A stretch of 8,072 bases of DNA from Candidatus Sodaliphilus limicaballi (GTDB taxonomy: Bacteria > Bacteroidota > Bacteroidia > Bacteroidales > Muribaculaceae). Below are positions 1 to 5,791 of the stretch, piece by piece; the first letter of the stretch is position 1; each line of letters begins with the position of its first letter. The stretch spans positions 1-8,072 of the forward strand of contig JAGHSP010000063.1 of NCBI GenBank assembly GCA_018065815.1, written 5' to 3'. The notes under the pieces are model-generated. The model did no database searches. It was given only the letters and a program-made list of their open reading frames with translations, and was not told the DNA's origin. A program made the position numbers and the translations under genes.

Positions 1-1
1 G

Positions 2-100
2 ATGGGTGTCTTTGCTAGCCACACCGTGAGCGATGTCCTGGGTTCAGCTCTTGCTGGCTATCTCCTATACACTCAACGCAAAGTGTTGAGATCTTCTTGA
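2..100 (+). CDS. C-terminal end of a membrane transporter, probably MATE family (partial, 5' end outside window)
   Basis: An open frame enters from the left edge and runs 32 codons to a TGA at 98-100. Its peptide starts MGVFASHTVSDVLGSAL and ends in a basic tail (QRKVLRSS). The pattern of a GVF turn, a small polar stretch, S/A-D-V-L and then a hydrophobic helix followed by a basic cytoplasmic tail resembles the last transmembrane helix of MATE (NorM/DinF-type) multidrug efflux proteins. The family call is an inference from about 30 residues; another polytopic transporter is possible. The ATG at position 2 is probably an internal methionine, because the gene should begin well to the left. It converges with rpsO, and the two stop codons are 105 bp apart with the hairpin at 147-180 between them. 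Confidence 0.5.
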   Translation: MGVFASHTVSDVLGSALAGYLLYTQRKVLRSS

Positions 101-146
101 CAACACCTCTATTGGGGGGAAGCAATTTCCTGTTATAGTAATAAAG

Positions 147-180
147 AAAAGCGTTGCCACTGGATTGTGACAACGCTTTT
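147..180 (-). terminator. Intrinsic terminator of rpsO, possibly shared with the convergent gene
   Basis: A 14-bp stem (AAAAGCGTTG with complementary CAACGCTTTT, extended inward by four more pairs) encloses a 6-nt loop. On the minus strand it lies 25 bp after the rpsO stop and runs into a T-rich stretch (CTTTTCTTTATT). In minus-strand RNA the seventh inner GC-side pair is a U-G wobble, so the stem is unbroken. In plus-strand RNA the same position is a C-A mismatch, although T-rich sequence also follows there. The structure therefore fits rpsO best but may also stop transcripts from the left-edge gene. Confidence 0.9.
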
Positions 181-205
181 AAAGTTTCGTTTACTCTGTA
201 GAGGA

Positions 206-481
206 TTACTTGCGGATACCAAGTTCCTTCTTTGCGATGAGTGCACGGTAGCGGTTGATGTCCTTGCGCATGAGGTAGTCAAGGAGACGACGACGCTTAC
301 CAACAAGCATCTTGAGTGAACGCTGAGTCGTATGATCCTTCTTGTTGACCTTCAAGTGCTCGGTCAAGTGTTGGATACGGTAAGAGAATAATGCAATCTG
401 GGCCTCGGGAGAACCAGTATCAGTATTGCTAGCACCGTAAGTTCCAAAGATCTCTTTCTTTTTCTCTGAATCTAAGTACAT
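206..481 (-). CDS. rpsO: 30S ribosomal protein S15
   Basis: The 91-residue product matches ribosomal protein S15 over its whole length (usual length about 89). S15 binds the central domain of 16S rRNA early in 30S assembly and forms a bridge to the 50S subunit. Visible family signatures are DTGSPEAQIALFS (residues 21-33), HLTEHLK (38-44), KKDHTTQRSL (47-56), and the highly conserved block MLVGKRRRLLDYL (58-70), followed by RYRALI. The rRNA-contacting His42 and Asp49 are present; a Thr (residue 52) stands where E. coli has Ser51, a conservative change. There is no Shine-Dalgarno sequence before the ATG; the leader is AT-rich, as is usual in Bacteroidetes. It has its own promoter and terminator, so it is probably a single-gene unit rather than an rpsO-pnp operon. 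The identification is secure. Confidence 0.98.
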   Translation of the reverse strand: MYLDSEKKKEIFGTYGASNTDTGSPEAQIALFSYRIQHLTEHLKVNKKDHTTQRSLKMLVGKRRRLLDYLMRKDINRYRALIAKKELGIRK

Positions 482-520
482 TAGTTTGATATATTAAAAT
501 AATTTCGCAAAATTGCGGTG

Positions 521-551
521 CAAAGTTACTAAAAACTTTTCAATCACGCAA
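521..551 (-). promoter_or_regulatory. Bacteroidetes-type promoter of rpsO
   Basis: Reading the minus strand, a TTG (-33 element, 551-549) is followed after a 20-bp spacer by TAACTTTG (528-521), a full match to the Bacteroidetes -7 consensus TAnnTTTG used by the primary sigma factor. Transcription should begin a few bases downstream, near 513-516, giving a short leader of roughly 35 nt before the rpsO ATG at 481. That is too short for an extended S15-binding leader like those described in some other phyla. The leader start overlaps a small inverted repeat (CGCAA-AA-TTGCG, 506-517). Confidence 0.75.
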
Positions 552-563
552 GTGTTTGTGCCG

Positions 564-571
564 CAAAGGTA
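564..571 (-). promoter_or_regulatory. Possible second -7 box upstream of rpsO
   Basis: TACCTTTG on the minus strand is another perfect TAnnTTTG match, 36 bp upstream of the main rpsO -7 box and about 30 bp after the stop codon of the LRR gene. I see no convincing TTG or TTTG about 20 bp further upstream, so this is weaker than the 521-551 promoter. It could be an auxiliary rpsO start or chance. Confidence 0.35.
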
Positions 572-601
572 AAAGCAGACATAAACTTTTTTGGTGATTT
601 T

Positions 602-2362
602 TTACTGACCGATGATGTTTTTGAACTTTTTCCAGTTGTCGGCCTGTTTGTAGTTGTTCACTGCGTCGGCAGGCACTATAAGTGCCACTTTGTCGTTGCT
701 CACTTTGTCGAGCTTGGCGGGTACAGCACCACGGCACACAATGCGGCCGAGCTGTTTGTTCTTCTCGGCAACCTTCTTTCCGATGTGGCTTACTGTAGAG
801 GGAATGACAAATTCGATCAACTGGTTTTCGCTGAACGCATTGTCTCCTATGGACAGAAGTCCCTCGTTGAGTTCGAGGTGTGCAATGTCGCAATCGCGGA
901 AAGCATTTTTGCCGATGGTTCTGAGCGACGCTGGCATGATGACCTCGCGCAGCTGTTTGCATTTCTTGAAGGTGTATTCGCCTATTTCTTTCAGTCCGTT
1001 GCCCAACTTGACGCTAGCCAGGTTGTTGCATCCCTCGAAAACGCTCTTGGGAAGTGAGACGACGCCATCGGGGATAACAACTGCTTGCAGGGTGCGGCAG
1101 TTGTGGAACGCGTCGGTTTCGATTGTGTTAACCGACTCGGGGATATCAATGTGTGTGAGTTGCACGCAGTCCTTGAAGAGGTCCTCGCGTATCACAGTTG
1201 TGCCTTGCGGCAGGTTGATGGATGTGATGGGCGTGTTGAGGAATGCTGCTTTGCCGAAGTTTGTGCAACGGCTGGGCAAATCAATAGACCTCAACGACTT
1301 GCATCCTGCAAAGGCATAAGCGCCGATTGAAGTCACGCTGCCGGGAAGCTCTACTGCTGATAGTCCCTCGCAGTTGTAGCATGCGTAGTTGGCAATGCGC
1401 TGCACGCCGTCGGGGACATAGAGCACGCCACGCAGTGCAGTGGGATAAGCCAGCAGTGTGGTCAGGTTGCGGTCATAGAGGGCTCCGCCCTCGGTGGTGT
1501 AGTAGCGGTTATCGGGATCAACGATGATCTCGCTGCAGTTGGCGAGTTTGCCCAGGTCGTTGTTGCCTATCTCGGTGAGACGGGGGATATAGAGGCTACG
1601 CAGGTTACTGCCGTTGAAGGCACCTGCGCCGAGGTATTCGAGACGGTCGGGGAGGTAAATATCGGTGACAGCGGTCTTTTCAAAGGCGCGGTCGCCAATG
1701 CGGAAGATGCTAGACGGGATGTAGATGTTGCGCAGGCGTGTACATCCGTTGAACGCTGAATTGCCCACGGTGGTCATGCCGTCGGGCAGATACACGTTGA
1801 TGAGCTCGTTGCATCCGTAGAATGCTTCGTCGCCTATGGCTTCCAGTCCGCGGGGAAGCACTACGTCCTCCAGGTCATAGCAGTTGCGGAATGCGCCGCG
1901 GTCGATGAGTCTCAAGCGGTCGGGCAGGACGATGGAGCGCAGGTGTGAGCAGCTAGAGAACATGTTGCTCGACAGCACGTCGCGGTTAGTCGATGTGAAG
2001 AAAGACCCGCCGTTGTTGATGCGTGTGCGTGACATGTCTATGTCAATGTAGTTATCCACTTCTTTGCCATCAGCGCCAAAGACTTTGCTGCGTCGGCACA
2101 GTTTCTGGATATACTGCAGATCCTTGTTGTTGAGCTGTCCGTCGATGATGAGGAGTCGCACTTGCTTTTCCATTACCGGTCCCAGTTCTTCCTCAAGTGT
2201 TCCGGCAGCGCGCAGTCTCAAGTCGGCAACATCGGCATAACGTGAACGCTCGTAACGCTCGCGGTTGATGCGTTCGCGGCGAGGAGCCTGACCGCGTAGT
2301 TGTGCTACGGCACTGCTGGCAGTGAGCAACGCGAGCATGATGATTAATAAGACTTTTTTCAT
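602..2362 (-). CDS. Secreted BspA-like leucine-rich-repeat protein (LRR_5 repeats)
   Basis: This 586-residue protein has a clear Sec signal peptide (residues 1-20, cut after AVA before Gln21) with no lipobox cysteine, so it is probably periplasmic or released. An Arg-rich stretch follows (ten Arg in residues 23-51), then a short cap domain (about 50-115, GTLEEEL...LLIIDGQLNNKDL) common in Bacteroidetes BspA-like proteins. About 15 repeats of 22-23 residues follow, each of the form xxC-x2-L-x2-I-x-LP-x-G-x3-IG-x2-AF: six at about 136-271, then a break with VDPDNRYYTT and GGALYDRN (281-298), then nine at about 329-530. The C-terminus (ALIVPADAVNNYKQADNWKKF) is the usual end of these proteins. 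No T9SS sorting domain or membrane anchor is seen. BspA-like proteins often bind host or surface ligands; the ligand here is unknown. The start ATG follows the upstream stop by 41 bp, with no Shine-Dalgarno sequence. Confidence 0.9.
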   Translation of the reverse strand: MKKVLLIIMLALLTASSAVAQLRGQAPRRERINRERYERSRYADVADLRLRAAGTLEEELGPVMEKQVRLLIIDGQLNNKDLQYIQKLCRRSKVFGADGKEVDNYIDIDMSRTRINNGGSFFTSTNRDVLSSNMFSSCSHLRSIVLPDRLRLIDRGAFRNCYDLEDVVLPRGLEAIGDEAFYGCNELINVYLPDGMTTVGNSAFNGCTRLRNIYIPSSIFRIGDRAFEKTAVTDIYLPDRLEYLGAGAFNGSNLRSLYIPRLTEIGNNDLGKLANCSEIIVDPDNRYYTTEGGALYDRNLTTLLAYPTALRGVLYVPDGVQRIANYACYNCEGLSAVELPGSVTSIGAYAFAGCKSLRSIDLPSRCTNFGKAAFLNTPITSINLPQGTTVIREDLFKDCVQLTHIDIPESVNTIETDAFHNCRTLQAVVIPDGVVSLPKSVFEGCNNLASVKLGNGLKEIGEYTFKKCKQLREVIMPASLRTIGKNAFRDCDIAHLELNEGLLSIGDNAFSENQLIEFVIPSTVSHIGKKVAEKNKQLGRIVCRGAVPAKLDKVSNDKVALIVPADAVNNYKQADNWKKFKNIIGQ

Positions 2363-2403
2363 ACCATGTATTTAGAAGTTAATGTTTCGTTTATTAATTT
2401 GCT

Positions 2404-3114
2404 TTACTTGTCGGGGAATTTGAGGTCGGCAACTTGCATCATGCGGTTCACGTCGAAGTAGAATCCTTGTGTGCTTTTGCCTTCCTTGGGCTTGACGGTG
2501 ATGTACTCGATGCCGTCGCCCACTTCCTCGTGGGCTGTCGCTACATATCCCAGGAAGTTGATGATGTTATATTCGTGTTCAGGAGCAATCACTACCCATG
2601 GTTCCTCCTTGGTGCCCTTGCCGCTCGACATGATGGTGGCAATGAGGCGGTCTAGTTTGAACTGGAGCATGGCAGCGCGCGCGTGTTTCTTCTTCTCCTT
2701 GAGCACGTAGATGTAGTATTTCATCTGGTTCATGTCGAAGATATTGTCTTTGAGCGACTTCTCGGCGTAGAGTTCGATGCTGTCGCACTCGGCGCGGGTG
2801 TGCGGTTCCTTGTAGTATAATTTTTCTACCACATTGCTATAGCGAGACTCCCTGAACGGGTTGTAGTCTTCCTGATAGGTGTACCCGTAGTAGAGGTTGC
2901 GATAAGCCTCGATGGACATTGTGGTGTCGCTAGCGCTCATGAACGATTTGAGCAGTTTGGGGTAAAAATAGATAGAGTTAGAGTTGTTAATCACTTGCTC
3001 AATGTGCTCGAAGTCAACTTTGTGCACGTTGAGTTTAGAACTTTGTGCCGCCATGTGCATTGCTGCTGAACTTGCAATGATGATGGATGCGATAGCAAAT
3101 ATTATCTTCTTCAT
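2404..3114 (-). CDS. Exported DUF4919-like protein of unknown function
   Basis: The product is 236 residues if it starts at the ATG at 3114 (MKKIIFAIAS...). I prefer this start because it opens directly with a signal peptide (KK, hydrophobic core 4-19, cleavage near AAQ at 22-24). The frame stays open to a TTG at 3168, but that would overlap the upstream gene and bury the signal peptide. The mature part resembles the Bacteroidetes family DUF4919: FYPKLLKSFMSASDTTMSIE (50-69), EAYRNLYYGYTYQEDYNPF (69-87), and a late SGKGTKEEPWVVIAPEHEYNII block (163-184). It has no lipobox and no transmembrane segment after the signal, so it should be periplasmic or outer-membrane associated. No catalytic motif is evident. 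The family name is from memory of its motifs; the function is unknown. It starts 19 bp after the membrane-protein gene, so the two are probably co-transcribed. Confidence 0.8.
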   Translation of the reverse strand: MKKIIFAIASIIIASSAAMHMAAQSSKLNVHKVDFEHIEQVINNSNSIYFYPKLLKSFMSASDTTMSIEAYRNLYYGYTYQEDYNPFRESRYSNVVEKLYYKEPHTRAECDSIELYAEKSLKDNIFDMNQMKYYIYVLKEKKKHARAAMLQFKLDRLIATIMSSGKGTKEEPWVVIAPEHEYNIINFLGYVATAHEEVGDGIEYITVKPKEGKSTQGFYFDVNRMMQVADLKFPDK

Positions 3115-3133
3115 GTTGTGTAGTTGTCTTGTT

Positions 3134-3631
3134 TTAGTTATAACCTTTAATAAACCCTTCGGCAGCAACGGCGATGATTGAAATCGCTACGACCACTGAC
3201 AAACCTTTAGCCGCAAAGTATTTCCAGAAGTCGCGTGTAGCGGGTTTGAGCCATTGCCCGTGAGGCGTGCGTGAATAGATGTATTGCCCCGACATTGCGC
3301 CTAGGATCACGCCCAGCACCATGAACCTGGGGTCGGTGGCCATGCCAAGCAATGCGCCCATCACAGCGCCCAGGCCGAGGTAGATATTGCTTGACTTGCG
3401 TCCGTCGGGCTCTCCTTTGGGCGACAGGTAGGAAATGCCTGCCACGAGCATGGCTGCTATGCCCCAGAAGATGAGATAAGTGTCGGACACCTTGATGAAG
3501 TAACTGGCATGAGTCATCCACAGGCCCGCAAACGCTGGAATTGCAGCCACAAAGCGCGGTCGTAGCACTAGAACTAGTGCCGCCACGAGGCATGCAATGC
3601 CTGCAACCAGGAGAGTGTATTGTAGAATCAT
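3134..3631 (-). CDS. Small polytopic inner-membrane protein, unknown function
   Basis: The 165-residue protein has five or six likely membrane helices: about residues 3-23, 28-45, 52-69, 84-98, 103-118 and 141-157. Positive charges at RPR (24-26), PKGEPDGRK (71-79) and the polar TPHGQWLKPATRDFWK stretch (122-137) mark loops. Helices 4 and 5 are rich in small residues (GLGAVMGALLG and GVILGAMSG), a Gly-packed hairpin loosely like DUF456-type membrane proteins; that resemblance is weak and I do not assign the family. No signal peptide cleavage site, catalytic motif or metal ligand set is visible. The ATG at 3631 has no Shine-Dalgarno sequence. It lies 87 bp after pgpH and 19 bp before the DUF4919-like gene. 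That the reading frame is a real gene is well supported by membrane-protein composition and tight gene packing. Confidence 0.8.
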   Translation of the reverse strand: MILQYTLLVAGIACLVAALVLVLRPRFVAAIPAFAGLWMTHASYFIKVSDTYLIFWGIAAMLVAGISYLSPKGEPDGRKSSNIYLGLGAVMGALLGMATDPRFMVLGVILGAMSGQYIYSRTPHGQWLKPATRDFWKYFAAKGLSVVVAISIIAVAAEGFIKGYN

Positions 3632-3718
3632 CGTGCTTATATTAATAATTATATAACATTTATTTACTTGCTTTTATTGTGGTGAGTTGTGTTATTTTTG
3701 TATAAAATTAGTATATCA

Positions 3719-5773
3719 TCAAGCGTTATCTTGCTTGGGTTTGATGCGTTCGGGATAAGAGATGCGGCGATGGTGGAGTATTCGGAGTCGCTCGATAAAC
3801 ACCTTTTTAATTATCTCGACTTGGCTGAAGCTGATGGGGGCTTCTTTGAGTTGGCCGTCGGCAATCTGCGAGTCAATGATTTTCTCAACGAGAGCTGTTA
3901 TAGACTCCTCGCTGTAGTCGTTGAGGCTGCGGGCAGCCGCCTCGCAGGCATCTGCCATCATGAGGATTGCCGCTTCCTTGGTCTGCGGTTTGGGACCGGG
4001 GTAGGTGTAGGGTTCGGTATCCACTGCCTGGCCGCCGTTGTTGTTGCATGCCATGTTATAGAAGTAGCGCGTGAGGCTAGTGCCGTGGTGCTGGGCAATG
4101 AGGTCCTTGATCACCTGTGGCAGACGAGCCTTGTCGGCCATGGCAAGTCCGTCTTTCACATGGTCAATCACGATGCTGGCGCTCTGGTCAGGGTCAAGCG
4201 ACATGTGCGGGTTCACGCCTGTCTGGTTCTCGGTGAAAAACGCCGGATTGCTTATCTTGCCCACATCGTGATAAAGTGCTCCGGCACGCACGAGCTGCTG
4301 GCTGGCTCCCACCTTGAGCGCAGCCTCGCTGGCTAAATTGGCCACCTGCAGCACATGCTGGAATGTGCCAGGACAGCGCTCCGACATGCGTCGCAGCAGC
4401 GGGGTGTTGATGTCGCTAAGTTCTACAAGAGTTACCAGCGAAGTAAACCCGAATAGTTTCTCAACAACAAAAATGGCAACATAGGCAAACGAGAGCATGA
4501 CGCAGTTAGTAGCGTAATACATGAACTGATGCCAGTCTATGTCGCTCAAACTGAGGAAAATGTCGCCACGTGTCAACTGGAATGCGATGTGCATAGCGCA
4601 GTAAACCACAAAGATGAGCATAGCGCAGATGACAAGCTGCGAACGCCTTGTGAGCTCTTGCATCGACGCAATAGCGATACATCCGGCCAAGAACTGCATG
4701 GCGATGAACTGCGCCTGCTCGGAGGCAACAAGCGAGCACACCACAATGACGACAATGTGGGTGAAAAATGAGATGCGGGTGTCGAAGAACACCGAGATCA
4801 TGATGGGAACGAGCGCAAACGGCACAAGGCTCATGTAGTTGGGCCGGAACTTCACAACGAAGAACACGCTGATGATAAACAGCGTCATGAACGAGATGAG
4901 GAATACCATGCTGCGCATGTTGTTGTAAACACGATAGCGCATGGAGATGAGGAACACGCAATAGATGAGCATGATGATGGTGACAATGAGGATCTTACCC
5001 ACGATTATCATGATGTCGTCCTGGGTGCTCTCTTGGTCCTTCTTGATGATTTGACTCTCTAGAGTCTTGATTATGTTGTATTGTCGCGGAGTGACAATAT
5101 TACCCTTGAAGATGATAGCTTCGCCCGTCTGTATGTACATGATGGGGTCGGTGACGGGTTTCAGCGCATCGTTGAGATAGGTGTCGGTAGTGGTTTTGTC
5201 GAGTTCGACATTAGGTTCCAGATAGTTGGAAATAAAAGCCAGATCCATATTGGCCGTGCCCTTGCGGTAGGTGGAGTCGATGAATGTATAGACTTGCCTT
5301 ACCGAGCGCATAGAGTCGGTTTTCACAATGCTTGCCACGCTCTTGTCGTCAAGGATTCGCATCTTTGTCAGAGTGCCGTTGTTGATGGCTTCGCCCGTGG
5401 CGTTGTCCACGATGCCTTGCTTATAGGCTTTGGTCACATCATGCAGGATGCGCATCTTGGTTGCCGCCGGTATGTCTTTTCTTGCCCCCATGTCCTTTGA
5501 CAGTGCGCTGATCTGCTGGCTGGCAATAGATTCTTCGAGTCGGTAAAACTTGATGAAAGATGCCTCGATGCTGTCGCTCTTGCGCGTTTTCTCGTTTTCG
5601 TCGGGCTCAACGGGGAAGTCAAAAGGTGCGATGAGCATGTCGTAAGGCCAGGGCTTGCCCACTTCGCATTGCCATGACGCGATGCCGTCTTGCCGTGGCA
5701 GGGCCAGCGAAATGAGTGTCGTGGCCACCACAAACATGAGTATGATGAGATAGTTGTGTCGTTTGTTTGTCAT
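3719..5773 (-). CDS. pgpH: PgpH/YqfF-type 7TM-HD phosphodiesterase (predicted c-di-AMP hydrolase)
   Basis: The 684-residue protein has the 7TMR-HD architecture. An N-terminal membrane helix (about 9-25) is followed by an extracytoplasmic domain (about 27-250, containing GEAIIFKGNIVTPRQYN at 217-233). Seven membrane helices follow (about 253-438), then a cytoplasmic HD domain. The HD metal-binding set is intact: His473 (TFQHVLQVANLA), His502-Asp503 (YHDVGK), His538 (IDHVKDG), His562-His563 (QHHGT) and Asp608 (MMADACEAA). The signature FFTENQ (512-517) after the HD motif is also typical of PgpH. Family members cleave c-di-AMP to pApA, and in Listeria PgpH is inhibited by (p)ppGpp. c-di-AMP activity here is inferred from the family. 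The ATG is 18 bp after the rel stop codon, which strongly suggests co-transcription. Length is near the usual 700 residues. Confidence 0.93.
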   Translation of the reverse strand: MTNKRHNYLIILMFVVATTLISLALPRQDGIASWQCEVGKPWPYDMLIAPFDFPVEPDENEKTRKSDSIEASFIKFYRLEESIASQQISALSKDMGARKDIPAATKMRILHDVTKAYKQGIVDNATGEAINNGTLTKMRILDDKSVASIVKTDSMRSVRQVYTFIDSTYRKGTANMDLAFISNYLEPNVELDKTTTDTYLNDALKPVTDPIMYIQTGEAIIFKGNIVTPRQYNIIKTLESQIIKKDQESTQDDIMIIVGKILIVTIIMLIYCVFLISMRYRVYNNMRSMVFLISFMTLFIISVFFVVKFRPNYMSLVPFALVPIMISVFFDTRISFFTHIVVIVVCSLVASEQAQFIAMQFLAGCIAIASMQELTRRSQLVICAMLIFVVYCAMHIAFQLTRGDIFLSLSDIDWHQFMYYATNCVMLSFAYVAIFVVEKLFGFTSLVTLVELSDINTPLLRRMSERCPGTFQHVLQVANLASEAALKVGASQQLVRAGALYHDVGKISNPAFFTENQTGVNPHMSLDPDQSASIVIDHVKDGLAMADKARLPQVIKDLIAQHHGTSLTRYFYNMACNNNGGQAVDTEPYTYPGPKPQTKEAAILMMADACEAAARSLNDYSEESITALVEKIIDSQIADGQLKEAPISFSQVEIIKKVFIERLRILHHRRISYPERIKPKQDNA

Positions 5774-5791
5774 AACAAATCAGGTGTTAAG

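Noticed and set aside
540..962. 140-codon minus-strand frame overlapping the end of the LRR gene and running into the rpsO promoter
   Set aside because: It is a shifted frame of the LRR gene with His/Arg/Gln-rich low-complexity product, and it would cover the -33 element of rpsO.
654..1319. 221-codon open frame on the plus strand
   Set aside because: It lies wholly antisense to the LRR gene, whose repeat pattern is unmistakable; the translated product is Ser/Leu-rich without domain features.
602..2362. Possible DNA-level tandem repeats in the LRR gene
   Set aside because: The repetition is at protein level (22-23 residue LRR units) with diverged codons; I saw no long near-identical DNA copies suggesting recent expansion or phase variation.
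3115..3168. N-terminal extension of the DUF4919-like protein from a TTG at 3168
   Set aside because: It would overlap the membrane-protein gene by 35 bp and place 18 residues before a typical signal peptide; the ATG at 3114 is far more likely.
3689..4336. 215-codon open frame on the plus strand
   Set aside because: It is antisense to the HD domain of the PgpH-type gene, and its product has no recognisable motif.
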